From: Fusarium oxysporum f. sp. lycopersici 4287 | Taxonomy: Eukaryota > Ascomycota > Sordariomycetes > Hypocreales > Nectriaceae | Direction: 5' to 3' | Assembly (NCBI RefSeq): GCF_000149955.1 | Contig: NC_030986.1 | Coordinates: 2,820,084 to 2,884,083 of the forward strand | DNA: 64,000 nucleotides | Shown here: positions 25,414 to 37,713 of the stretch, one piece after another | Position numbering within the stretch: position 1 is the first letter of the stretch | Layout: each line of letters starts with the position of its first letter | Translations under genes and position numbers: made by a program | Notes under the pieces: generated by a model | The model's database searches: none | Told to the model about the DNA's origin: nothing | Seen by the model: the letters and a program-made list of their open reading frames with translations, nothing else

Positions 25414-26508
25414 ATGCCACAAACCATAAGGTCTATACTCGGCAAGTCAGGTCGAATTACCAAACCTCTAAAGACATCACCGCCCTCTCGTAAACGTTCT
25501 GACACAACCCCGCGAAGACCGACCCTCAAGTCCAAGCATCAAGACAAAGATCTATTCCATGATAAACTCGACGACATAGGCCTGACAAAGGTTTTGGAGG
25601 AAGAACTTACATTACGAGATGTCGTCCAAGCGATGCGATACATCCGTGCTCGGATGTACAGTCCCGTGCCTCAAACAGGTTTCAGCTCAACACGAACTGC
25701 AGAGATTCTTAACTACCGCGCGACTACGGCACCTCTCGTTACAGTAGGCCATCTCAATGCTATTCTTAGTTCACCAGGAAAAGTTGAACGGGAACTTGCA
25801 GAATTGGCGACAAATGGCATAGTGCGGAGAGTGAGAGTTGAGAGACGTGGTGGAGGAGGTGAAGCCTTGATAGAGATGACGGACTACAATGAGATGCTAG
25901 ACAAAGCATCACTACATGAGGAGACGAGGAAATCATTCAGGGCATTTCTGAAAGAGAACCCAACTACGCAGATATTATATAAGGGTGCACTGGAAAACAC
26001 ACAGGCCGACGAACTTGTTCGTGCAGGCTTTCTTACAAGCTCAACACCTTCAACACCAGAAAGTACTCTCGATATTCGGCCAGAAAACCGAACGACGCTG
26101 ACATCGATACACCATGTCTCACGCTTTGCATCAGGCACAGCCTCTGCCGTGGGCGGCCATAATGCCATTCATCTTGCTGGCGGCGGTGGAGGCGCCCCAA
26201 CACTTACACGCTCATCCTCAACACCATCTGGCCTCCGAATATCAGTCCCAGGTCATGGCCGACATTTGAAGCTGGCGACCGCTACCGTGGACTGGGTGCG
26301 AGACGCCCTACGGCGAACGCGTTGGGGGGAAGGGCCAGAGAGCTGGTTAAAGGAGCGCTTCGAAGGTGGTGGACTCTATGGACCGCGGTGGAAGGAGTTC
26401 TGGGGAGTTGAATGGTCCTGGGTCTTAGGAGAAGCCGTAGGGCTAGGCGTTGTGGAAGTCTTTGAGACGGGAAGCGTAGGAAGAGGAGTGAGAGCATTGG
26501 GAGGTTGA
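25414..26508 (+). CDS. STK19: STK19-family winged-helix protein
   Basis: Single exon of 364 residues. A basic, Ser/Pro-rich N-terminus (about 1-45) precedes LTLRDVVQAMRYIRARMYSPVP, FSSTRTAEILNYRATTAPLV, a helix VGHLNAILSSPGKVERELAEL and a wing IVRRVRVERRGGGGEALIE. The pattern is that of fungal members of the family called serine/threonine kinase 19 (Pfam Stk19). No kinase motifs are present. Human STK19 is now known as a DNA-binding winged-helix factor in transcription-coupled repair rather than a kinase, so a nuclear DNA-repair role is the best inference. The C-terminal half (ATVDWVRDALRRTRWGEG, PRWKEFWGVEWSWVLGEAV) would be the last winged helix. Confidence 0.78.
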   Translation: MPQTIRSILGKSGRITKPLKTSPPSRKRSDTTPRRPTLKSKHQDKDLFHDKLDDIGLTKVLEEELTLRDVVQAMRYIRARMYSPVPQTGFSSTRTAEILNYRATTAPLVTVGHLNAILSSPGKVERELAELATNGIVRRVRVERRGGGGEALIEMTDYNEMLDKASLHEETRKSFRAFLKENPTTQILYKGALENTQADELVRAGFLTSSTPSTPESTLDIRPENRTTLTSIHHVSRFASGTASAVGGHNAIHLAGGGGGAPTLTRSSSTPSGLRISVPGHGRHLKLATATVDWVRDALRRTRWGEGPESWLKERFEGGGLYGPRWKEFWGVEWSWVLGEAVGLGVVEVFETGSVGRGVRALGG

Positions 26509-29500
26509 CACGAAGCGTCAAATAGTACACGGCATTGTTTTTCGATTTTCAGTTTGTTGGCGCATGAGACTATGGTGTTACTCGTGGAAAGCTTATTCTG
26601 AGACTCATTTGTACCTATGCTTCAAGCAAAGATGACAACGAACTTCTGTGATGCATCAAAGGGGGGAGACACACTCTGTTTTAATAGATCTAGACTCAAG
26701 TCATAAACATAGGCTTTCCAATCGAATCACCTACCAACAGCAACGAGGCCGACTGAATATGCGCTGCAATATGCGACCCGCAATAGAACATATAAGTCTT
26801 CTACAGTTGTTGCTGACGCCTTAATATGAGCAGGGTACTTATACGACCATGCATGAAGCCCGCTCACATTGAGACATCCGATTGGAGTGGAAAGGCTTCC
26901 AAGTGTGACTGTTGTGATTGAATTGTGATCCGACTGTGATAGGGAACGCTTGACAGGCATTGAATCTAATACTGACACTCTGCCTAGGCGAGTGCAAGGG
27001 TAGGTGTTCGTCAACCAGTGTTCGGGGTTTTGGACTCTTCGACTGTCCATACTTTATGATAGAATACATACTAAGAACGATTTCTGCTTTCGCGATGCGT
27101 CAAACAACATAAACTCCTGCCGTCGTTCGAAGCGCAAGTCCGTCGGGTTTTCGGCTATTTTTATATATGTTTTCAAGGAAGGAGGATAAGAAAGCGACGA
27201 GTTGGCGATCAAGCCGGCCAGCATATGCATATTTATCTGAACCCCGGAATGTATACACACTTTGCTCTCCGTACCCGAGAGCTCGTTCGTTGGAAGAGAA
27301 AGCTTGGTGTCTTCATGTCTTTTCTAGGATTGATTCCAAAGCTTAAAGTCATCAGGCATGAGCTGCCCATTCGTTATCGAGCTTTGAACTGGGGTTGTCA
27401 TATGGGAATATCGAGACAAGCGAGGGGATTTCACCTGATGTGGCTTAGGCATGAAAGACAAAAGCAAGACAATGTCAGATCAGACCAGGCCAGACTTTTA
27501 ACGAGAAAGAAAAGGGAAGAGTCTGCATATGCAATGTTGATCTTGAGTGGACACGATCACTAGCGAGTCTGACGCAGTCATCCAGACTGGCATGTTCATG
27601 GAGTAGCAAGTTGTAGATGGGCTGGGTCTAGCCAATTCTGTCTCGACAACCATCTGAGGTGGTGGCATTAGGTATCAGCACATTATCATCAATGTTCACT
27701 TATTGTTCATTGGTAACAAATCATCATGCATATGCAGTTGATCAAAATCGCAGGAGCTCAGATGTCAGCTTTTAGAGAGCATATTGCGAAGTACTAGGAA
27801 ATTATCTCCACAGAACAGACCAATGCGATGTTCAACCGGGGATTAAAGTGATAATCCACGTACCATCGAGATTTTATGATAGGCGGAGAAGACCCTCGTA
27901 GTACCAGGAGCGAGATGAGCCTTAAGTGAGCGATTCGTTACAACGGGTGCAACGGCCGTCAAAGAACCGTTGATGGTGGAACCCTGAAAGCAAGTGGACG
28001 AGGCTGTCACATCGGAAGGATAGGTAAAGCGAGAATACCCCTGCAAGTGTGCATGTTTTTATCCTATGGACAGGCTTGACAACATGTTAGTCGGGCATAT
28101 GTAGTAAGTCCGTAAGAATCGCATTTTCAGCTGATCGGCAGGACTATCACTATCCACCATTGATGTTCAAGCAACATGCTACCGATGTGACAAGTATGTG
28201 CAGCTAGAAATGGGTTGTAATTCTGTGATAAAGTTTAGTCCTATCTATAGGTCTACGACGATTTACCAAAAGCTTGTGGCTCAACCACAACCGCGCTATC
28301 AGTTATGGAGCATTGGGGCCCCGGTGAACCGTGAAAGGGGCACAGACAGGGTCCCTTGAAGCCTATTGATGAGCCATGCAAACTGGAAGACCACAGGCCA
28401 GGGGTTTATAAATTGCATTTTATGGTATCTGATGTTCAGACCAATAATGGGTGAGCCTGTCGAAATGCCATAGAGTTTGCTCCCACAACATCGGGACAGG
28501 GCAAAAGCTGAAGACTGCTGACGGAATGCGCCATCCCAGTGAGAATGTTTCTTTCCAATTTCACACCGCTATTTTGTTTGAGTATGATTTGGAACCCTCC
28601 CATCTGGTATCCGAGTTTGGGACTGTTGCGATCTGATGTAGCATCTAGTCTCGTGTTGTTCGATGAGACCTGCGCGCAAGGGGCTGTATTCATGATCAAT
28701 GCTTTTGAGCTGTTAACCATTGACCAACACCCATAAGTTTCCTTGTCTATAGGATAGGTTATAAGCTGGGCAGTGGGGGCATTCTCGGCAAGGGTCTCAT
28801 TATTGAGACACTCCGCTCCATGGAATTTGCAAATCTTGAATGAAGGGTCCCGCTGTGGGAGGCGTGTGCAGGTACAGTACTACAGTATGTACTGTACTCC
28901 GCTGTACGTGAGGATCATTGGATCTCCTCGTGGACAACCCAAGACTGAACGGATCTCACCAATGCATGCTTTGCATGAGTAATAATAAAACACTACAGGA
29001 GACGAGTCGAGAAAGACGACACTCATCACCGTCTGATGTGGGATCTGCCACATCCGAGGATGCCTTTCTTGGTAGGTGTCATTGTCGTTGATACGATCGA
29101 ATTTCGAGGCAGCTGGTAATAGCGCTCCGCCAACAAGGAGCAAAAAATATTGCAAAGGGTCCAATCCTTACACGGAAAGGGGCGACCGGCTGTTATGACC
29201 AACTTGAGGCTAAGCTGCCGCGCTGGGTTGGGAGCAGGTCAATGATGCCCTTGAAGGTTGGCAGGGGAGCAAGTCGAGCTGCAAGGAGTCGACGCTCATT
29301 GAGAAGTTGAGACAACGACGCTTGGGCAATCTACTATGTACGCAGTACCTTAGATTAGTACTTAGATATCCATATAGTTACGGATACATATGCAAAGGAG
29401 GGAGCATTGCTGTGCGCCGTGTTAAGACAACACCAAGGAAAAGGCTTGGAATTCTAAGTGATGGAGAATTTTCAGCTCAAGAGCAAGGAGCTGGATATGA

Positions 29501-30799
29501 AACATGAAAGTTTACTGATCAACATCAGTGCTCGTGAGCCAAACACCCTTGGGCAAGATGCCAAGCTAGGTGCAATTGTTGCGTTCATTAGGTACCATTA
29601 GTACCTCGCTGCTCTATAAACTCAGTACCTAGTACCTAGCTCCACTACCTACTAACATAGAGTATGATGATGTTCGAAACAAACCTCCATTTCTGGACCA
29701 AGTTTTGCTATTCTAACCAGGCACAAGCGGTAGTACCTGCGTTAGCTGTTTGAGGTTGCTCGGGTGCCGGGAGCTAAATCACAGGTGCCGTAGCTTCCTC
29801 GCAAGGACCCAATGGAGGGGGAAGTGGGTGATTTCAGAAGCTCCCTTCAGGCTACAGCTCGGTCGGTACATGACTGTCGGCGCGATCGACGACGCAGTTA
29901 CCCGACGAACTTGTGGGTTGTTCTTTTGTTAATAAGGGCAACTTCCGGGCCGTCCTTTAGTATCTTACTTGGCGCATGCTATTGCATTAGTAGAAGAATC
30001 TTATGTGAGGGAAAAGGTTCACATTCGAGTCCATGTATAACAATTGGATGGACCTTCTTTTGACGGGAAGAGGGGAGCCAGGGATATCAGTTCTGAGATT
30101 GAACCGTGTTCCCTGGATTTTTACAGTCTTCACAGCAGCATTATGATAGTCAGCCTGCTGGATGGTACAATGATATTTTCTTTTCTGTCTTCCAGTCTAA
30201 CCACAATGGTCGTAGGTTACAAGACCAGCCGGGGAAGATATCCTCAAGCGTCCAGGCAAGACACTCTGGTTGGCTCGTCCCATAAAGTTGAGCTCATTAT
30301 CTTGACTGGGGGACTTTTTAGACCGTGCACCCCGGGCCAATCGAGTTTTTAGCATGCAATGTTACTCGACGACGTGACCTGGGCTTGCATATCGTAATTA
30401 CAGTCCTTGTTCTAGTATTGCAGCGGTATCCTCGAAGCCCTTGCGGTAACAGGATGCATGCTCACATCCAATCTAGATGCATTCAGAGACCTCAGAAGAC
30501 ACCATGTCTGGGATCTCATCCGCGATAAACATTTACTGATTATTCAAACAAACATTGCTAGCCATAGATCCATAGGCTCCAAGGTTTACTGAACACCCCC
30601 ACGCTAGTGCTGTCGGCGCTTCAGTTGGAACGCATCGGTCCTCAACTTAGTGCACCAGTCCTCTAAGATCCCAAGTGCTTCAGGTGCTTAAGCGGGCCGT
30701 TTTCAGCCCAGGCACATTGAGGTACTGTAGGCTTCTCATCATCCACCTTTCTACCGCGTTCATCATTTTCTGGATCGGGCTCTCTTTCACTCTCTTTAT
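26509..30799. other. Long gene-poor interval
   Basis: About 4.3 kb with no supportable protein gene. The longest frames are 112 codons and featureless. I saw no tRNA (no GGTTCGANNCC-type B box with a matching acceptor stem), no 5S rRNA and no transposase remnant. It contains a 9-bp inverted repeat, GTACAGTAC/GTACTGTAC, at 28872-28897 and several GTACCTAGTACC-like motifs at 29341-29656. It could hold a long non-coding transcript, distal regulatory DNA for the kinesin gene, or a decayed gene. Confidence 0.4.
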
Positions 30800-32057
30800 T
30801 TCCATTCTGTGGGAGTCATATGTCTCTTTTCTTATTGCTCTTGTCTGATAACCTTTTCCCAAGACTCTCTCTTGTCTCTATTCTATACGTCACGCCACTC
30901 ATACCCTCACTTTCTTCTCTGTGCTTGCGCCGCGGTTGTGGTGGGACTGCATTAGAACCTCCATCCCAGTTGTCTAGCCATTTACCTCCACCCCAAACTC
31001 AACTGACCTCGACGGCTTCTTTCCATTCTTTTCTCCCCACATCAACACTGGTCTGGGCAAGGCAAAGACGGCACCTCACGCGGTAATCTCAGCTGTATAT
31101 GTGTCTGTGTCATGCATACACGATATTACTGAAACCGATCCTCCTTTTGCCCTTGTTCTTCTCAGCTGCGAACATCGACGCCAGACTCCATTTATCACTC
31201 GCTTCCGCGCCAATACTGTCTGCTATCTCTCGAATCAAGACTCGGTCCACGATCTCCAGTTCGCAGTCGACTGCCCGCTTTGTCCCGGTCTTGGTCTGTG
31301 TCTTTTTTCCGGTCTCGATTGTTGCAACCCAAGAGGTCAGAAGCTGGCATCGTCACCGTGCTCAACCAAGGCTACCCGCCGCGCTAGTCGAGGTACACTA
31401 ACGTTAGCCTTGCTTGTCCTTGTTCTCTGTGGTTTGCTTTTTATCAAGGGTAAGGGTTCACTTCCTCTCCTGTTGCGTTGCTATTTCGAAGACAGCACCT
31501 GGAACACTCTCATATGCCACCCCCCTTTCCATTTCAATCCTCCCCTCAAAGAATTCAACGGTCGAGTTCGTTGCTGGCGGTTTTATTCTACTTTGAAAAT
31601 TGCTTCTTTCCAATATCGATCCCTTTCTTTCATTGTGCTGGCTAGAGCTAGAATCTCTACACTATTATGCACTATTGCGTCGTCCCTTCTCAGGTCACTG
31701 ACAATACACAGCCAAGTCGATACCACTTTTGAGAGACATACATCCGATTCCGCGCAGCTTCCCGCGTTCCACCGATCTATTACTCCCTTGATCAACCAAA
31801 CTAGACCATCCTTACGAAGGATTAGAATCCACACGTTTTGCGACATTCTTCTGATATTACATTCGACGCTCAAACCTTCGAGGGTGACATTAATCGAGCG
31901 AAGCCGTCCGACCTTGATTTCCAGTTTACTTTGTTAATGGACCGACCGGCCTTTCAGGACGCCTAAAAAGCCACTGCACCAGGCCTCCGATTTCGAGCCT
32001 GCGCGCATTCGAATCCTTGTATTGCTTTTTTTTTTGCACATTCGATTTCAAGTTACA
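30800..32057 (+). promoter_or_regulatory. CT-rich promoter and long 5' leader of the kinesin gene
   Basis: About 1.25 kb that is conspicuously rich in C and T on the plus strand, ending in a run of ten T at 32026-32035 and then ACAATG at the kinesin start. Such tracts precede transcription starts of many fungal genes. A 278-codon frame at 31101-31937 is read here as a by-product of the skewed composition. An intron in the 5' leader is possible (for example a GGTAAG at about 31449) but cannot be placed. Confidence 0.45.
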
Positions 32058-34985
32058 ATGACGACAACGTTGCCGCGCCCGTCTCGGCCTTCAGTTGGGC
32101 CTCCCAATATGGCACTGCCGGCCCTGCCAGTGAGCAAGACGCGCAAGAGTACAGGAAATATCCCTTCGCCCACAGCCTCGATCAGATCAGCCCCAGGCAC
32201 CCCCAGATCCGGTCTTCGAACGCCATCGACAATGAGCCTGGCCCCCCCAGGCCCAGCACCGTCAGCCGCACTCCCACAGCCAAGGACTGGCTCAGGTGTT
32301 AATGGTCCCGGAAAGACTCTCCGCAAGAGTGTCAGCATCAACTCTTTCCCACAACCACCCAGGGGAGACACACGTTCAAGCAGCGGCGTTCCGTCTAGTC
32401 CAAGGGCCGTAGACAAACCCCGATCGACAAGGAAGCCCTCAAAAGCCGCGAAGGAATCCATGTACAGCACGATTAGTTCGAGCACACCAAGCTTCCTTAA
32501 TGGTAGCGGGGAAGGAAAGTCAATTACGAGTGTACGCATGTCAGACGGCTTGATCAGTGTTGCGTCACCACCTCAAAGTCGTAGTTCTTCAGCACAAGAT
32601 TCATACTCGACATCAGCTACGACATATGATGACCCCGCGGAAGGATCGGGCCAGAAATCCGATGCCTCAACTGACAAGCGAGCATCCAAACATGATGGCA
32701 AGGGGAATGTCGTTGTAAGTGTCAGGGTTCGGCCAGACGCTAACGGAAACAACGGGAGCCCTGAGGGTGAGTGGATGGTCGATGGGCGCAAGTCGCTCAT
32801 CTCATTCAGAGGGAAGGATGGTGGTGACCATTACTACGGTATGCACTCAAGCAAATGAAGTCCTGCCTAGACTGACATTTTAGACAATGTTTTCACGACA
32901 CATGACAATAACTCTAGAGTATACGACCATATTGCAAAACGGCTAGTCCGACGGGTTATGGAGGGTTACCATGGTACTGTCTTTGCGTACGGTATGACCG
33001 GTACCGGAAAGACATTTTCTATGCAAGGAACCGCTTCATCACCAGGCGTGATTCCCCTTGCTATCACCGATATCTTTTCATACATCCGAGAAACGCCATC
33101 ACGGGAATTTTTGCTGCGAGTCAGCTACCTGGAGATTTACAATGAAAAAATCCATGATTTATTAAGTATGCCCATTGCGAATGGCGTTGGAGGGGGTGCA
33201 CAGCAAGAAGAGATTAAGCTCCGTGAAGACAGCAAGCGCGGTGTGTATGCTACCCCGCTGAAGGAGGAGATCGTTCAGAGCCCTACACAGCTGCTGCGAG
33301 TCATTGCACGAGGTGACCAAGCTCGAAGAACCGCTAGCACCCAGTTCAACGCTCGGAGTTCACGAAGCCATGCAGTCGTTCAAATCGTCGTGGAGTCTCG
33401 GGAGAGAATACCAGGTGTTTCAGTTGCGGGCGGCGGTAAGCGGTCTGGCCTTTTGCCTGGTGGCGTGCGAGTGTCAACACTCAGCTTAATCGACCTTGCT
33501 GGCTCCGAGAAGGCTGCTGAATCTAAAGAGCGTAGACAAGAAGGTGCTCATATTAACAAGAGTCTGCTCACCCTGGGCACAGTTATTTCAAAACTTTCAG
33601 AGTGGAAGGAAAAAGAAGCAAAGGGTACAGATAAGGAAGGGAAGCATCTTCCATATCGCGATAGCAAACTCACTCGGCTGCTGCAGGGAGCTTTATCTGG
33701 GAATTCTCTAGTGAGTATTCTTTGCACGATTCAGATCGGAGCCGGGAATAGCGCGGCCTTGGCCAACAATCACACCCTGGAAACGATCAATACCCTCAAA
33801 TTTGCCTCGAGAGCCAAGAATAATATCGTCAGCCATGCAAAGAAGGCCGAGGAAGCCCTTGGAGCTGGTGGCGAAGGCGGAGCTCGAGTTCTGCTTGAGC
33901 GTTATCGCATGGAAATCTCGGAATTGCGCCAGCAACTTGAGTCGCAGGCAAAAAAGAACAAGGGGGAAGTGGTGGAGGAAGAAAAGATACATAACGAAGA
34001 GGAAGAAAAGGCCAGAGAAGCTGAGGCTGCAGAGCGACATGAGGAGCAAATTCTTGAGATGCAACTCGCCCGGACAGCCCTGAAGGAACGAATCGACCAT
34101 CTGAACCGCCTCATTCTCAGCTCAAAGTCCATCGGTGTCAATTCGAATGGGTCAATAAGCTCTCTCGGTCAATATGCCCGGTTTTCTCAGTTCTCGCAGA
34201 TATCTTTGCCAGCATCAATTCGCTCGTCAGTTGCTACTTCTGTGGGTGGCAAACCACTGATGGAACGCACATCATCTATGACATCGGCATCTTCGACCAT
34301 CGGCCGTCGCTCTAGTGGTGGACAGAAGATCGGAGATGAAGTTGCAGATGTTGAAGATGATAGTGCAGGCGAATTTGGTGACGGTACAGCATCCTTGACG
34401 GCTCAGAATCGTGCCCTACAAGCCGATCTTGCAGACAAGAATCGATATATTGCGACATTAGAAAAGCGTCTTCTTCAAGCACGTCGCGCGAGCTCTAGTC
34501 GGGCATCCGTCGGTTTTGCGGCCCCAAACAAAGCTATTATGGTCGGAGAAGATCACAGCGTATCTGCTGCCTTGAGGGAAAAAGACTCCGAGATAGCAGA
34601 TCTTCGAGCAAGACTCGACGATAAGGATAGAATGTTGGCCGCTTTGAGAAGTGCAGCACGGTCACGCGACACAGCCGAAGCAACTGTTGAGCCTCGTTCT
34701 CCACCTCCTCAACAAGAGGCGCACCTCGACGTATCTAGCGGCGCGAAGCCAGTGGAGGTAGAAAAGAAGCGAACCCGAGGCGTTGACGAGATGAATAATC
34801 TTTTGGACGAGATGCTGCAAGATCGGGTTGAGAGAGGCCAGGTGGTACGTGGTAAGCGAGGTAGCGTACGCCTGGCGGGTGGACAGAAGATGGACTCCTT
34901 AGCAGAACCCAACTTTGAGCCTTTACGACGAACTCCCACACCAAATCCCCCTGAGGAGCGGAAAGATTTGTCGGCAGAGGCATAG
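32058..34985 (+). CDS. kipA: Kinesin-7 motor, Kip2/Tea2/KipA type
   Basis: Two exons, 32058-32838 and 32884-34985 (phase 1, donor GTATGC, acceptor TAG), give 960 residues. A Ser/Pro/Arg-rich N-terminal extension of about 220 residues precedes the motor, which opens with GNVVVSVRVRPD. The P-loop GMTGTGKT is at about 297, switch I NARSSRSH near 414, switch II DLAGSEK near 463 and the neck-linker region NNTLETINTLKFASRAKNN just after. Coiled-coil segments follow at about 590-660 and 780-850. The order, long disordered N-extension then motor then coiled coil, is that of Kip2/Tea2/KipA, plus-end-tracking motors that deliver polarity markers to the hyphal tip. The assignment to this subfamily rather than CENP-E-like kinesin-7 rests on architecture. 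Confidence 0.88.
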
Positions 34986-37713
34986 AAGATGATACAAAGT
35001 CGAGGAATTCATTTTATCGCCCCCTATCTGGAGTAAACCGGGTCGGAGACTTATTGAGCATACAGGCGTTTAAGGAAATTGGCATTGTTTCTTGCGGGAA
35101 AAGGGGGTTTATTTGCGTTATACCCGATTATACTTTCTTTTGTCGCTGAGCGAGAGAAAAGGGAAACGGAAGGATCAAGAAGACATTCCGCCCTTGGCTC
35201 ATGCAAGCGGCCGCATTTTATGTTTGTTTCAGGGACTTGGTGAGAAACAGCGAACCTTAGAGCCCGTTTGTGTTTTGCGAACAATTTTCTTTGTGCCAGG
35301 AAGCGGGCGACAACCTTTTTGACAGGACATTGTTACCTTCGTTTTACTTTATTCTTTGGGGGAAGAGAGCTTAGTTATGTACTTATACCATGATGAGTTG
35401 AGAGTGGGGGATTTGACAGCAACATCAGGATGCAGCACTTGGCTGCTGCAGTGAGTTAATGATGGGGAACGAGAAAACATGAGACAGAGATAAGAATGAA
35501 GGAATTTTGAGATTCGGGCTTCAATAACGATGAGAGATGTATGTGACATGTAAGTTAATGTGTAAGGTTGTGTGTGATCAGAGCCCTCCAAGATACCAAC
35601 TTAGTTGTGATATGCTTTAAAGATGCATTGAAACACCGGCTTCCAGAGCCCTGAGGTCACTAGAACAACAAAGCAACCTGATAAGGCACATCGCATTAAA
35701 TCTTTTATTGCCTAAGGCTTCATAGTGGCATGACTATCAAGTCAGGCAACCTCACACAATCCTCGTGCTGGGACCCGAGATTATTTCTCATACAAACATA
35801 AAACACGAGGAGAAAGAAGCTTCCGGTAGCTTGCACGGCATATCGTTTCTATCAACTTCCGTTCCCAATTTGTCATGATCGGTTTACTCAGCCCCATGAA
35901 GGATGTGTCTTCGAAACATCGGGGAGCTTCTCTGTTTCTTGTTATATGATTGAAACATGAAGCCCGAGATATTCGATTAGTTCTTGTCTTTGGTGTGGCC
36001 CTTTAGATTATCACCAGCAGGAAGTTGAATGGGTCCGAGAATAACTCTTTCTTATTGGCTTTGGCCGTTTGAAGCTCCTTAATCTGAAACAGGTCTGAAA
36101 TTAGCGAAAACCCGAGAAACCCCGGCATTTTTTGCTTTGCCTCCTCTACCCCTGTCAAAGACAGGCAAGGGGCTGTACCTTGCAGAAGCGCGGACTAGGG
36201 TGGGAGGCTCTCGGACCTCGTAAGAGCTGCTTAGCTGGTGACAATGTTTGTCAAGGACCGAAGAATCCGCGAATGAAAAGGCTGAAGGTGCTTTGAGCTA
36301 AAGTGTCACGTAGGAAGAGTAGCATAACCGCTTCGGCTGTTAACCACCACATCCCGTTGACAGCTTTTGTCTGGCGATTGATGGGCCGCCAGCAAGCCCA
36401 TCGCCATTCCATCCCCTCAATGCTTGCGTGAAGCGCCGCCACATAGTTAGCTGTCTCCCAAGCATCTGTAACAGCTCTCAGCTTAAACGGCGCAAGATCT
36501 GTCGGCCCATGTGATGATCGTCGGCAACCGGAACACGATATGTTTCCTGTTGATTTTATGATGACATGGCGGGAAGCACTTTTGTGCACAGCATATTGTT
36601 CCCCTGCCTGGGTAATCAGTCTGAGGCAAATCATCGTCAAACCCTGGCGTTCCTTCGTTCGCTGTCTTTGAAGAACCCCACGCAGTGTGACACGACTGTC
36701 GGACTAAGCTTAGCTTGCGATGCTTCCTCTTTCAACGGTCTGAGGAACGGGATGCTATACAGTTTGATGAGTATGGAGGTGGTAAGATTTGAAGGAACAT
36801 TTACCAAACCAAACCACACCTTATCCTTCTGCTTACATTTTGACTTCCAAGGAAAGTGTAAAGCTCCCTTCTGTTGGAACATGTACATAGTACTTAGCAT
36901 AATGTAGGTAAGGTAGCCATGCTTTTGTACATTGCCTACCTTATGCCTCCCTAATCTGATGTTTTATCCGTGCTCAAAGTATCCCGCAGCAGGTGTTGCT
37001 TCGGAGTTGCTTCCCATCCAGGGTACTCCCTGTCGTGGGCCGAGCCCCATCCGGTCTTCGTCTTCTTTTCAAGTCCATGATCCGAAGGATTTCATATCCT
37101 CAACGTCTGAAATCTAGAACTCTTGTTACCCTTTCTTTGTGCCCCACGGGGATCTTTCTTCTTCTCTTGTTCTTTGCAGTGCAGGTCGATGGCTTGATGT
37201 CTATCGCAACTTGAGCTCTTATTCGATTCGTTACACATTCCTTACCTTGCATTCTATTTTTGTCTTATTCTGAACATTTGGCCGCTCGCCCATTCAGGTT
37301 TCGATTCTACTACTTATCTTCGGATATATATCACTGCCTTGTGCGTGTAACTGGAAGGACGACTTCAACGGCTGGCTTCCCTATAGGTCTACCAAAGCCA
37401 GATGAAGAACTTCCACTGAGACGTCCGTTTGTTTATAGGGATCGAAAACGTCCCGTTTGAGAGCACTTGCGATTACCATTAAAGAAATACGGGTGGTTTT
37501 TTTTTTCTTGTGTTACACAAACAGGCAAAGCAAAGCAAACTGTCATAGGCCTTCCTTTCAACCCAATCCGCTCTGTTCGACCTGGTTTGTCGTCCACCGG
37601 ATCCTTCGTCGTTACATTCGCAGTTCCAGAGTAACAGTTTTGGGTTCTCGACTGGCAACTCTATTATCATATTGCTTGATTCTCCCGCATTACGTTCATT
37701 TTCATACAATTCC
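34986..37713. other. Intergenic region, no gene supported
   Basis: About 2.7 kb. The left end carries the kinesin 3' UTR. The right 700 bp is CT-rich and is probably the leader of the next gene. A minus-strand frame of 129 codons at 36251-36640 has no recognisable domain. A GTAGGTAAGGTAGCC/GCCTACCTTATG pair of motif copies lies at 36903-36949. Confidence 0.4.

Noticed and set aside
27660..27735. Minus-strand ATGATGA and CTGA pair suggesting another box C/D snoRNA
   Set aside because: Spacing is too short, flanks do not pair as a terminal stem, and no rRNA complementarity is evident.
30010..30040. ACATTCGAGTCCATGT as a tRNA T-arm
   Set aside because: No flanking acceptor, anticodon or D arm and the T stem does not pair properly; no other tRNA-like B box was found.
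31101..31937. 278-codon plus-strand frame upstream of the kinesin gene
   Set aside because: Lies in a CT-skewed leader, translation is dominated by Ser/Leu/Arg from composition, no domain, and another overlapping frame is open too.
36251..36640. 129-codon minus-strand frame
   Set aside because: No recognisable motif or regulatory context.
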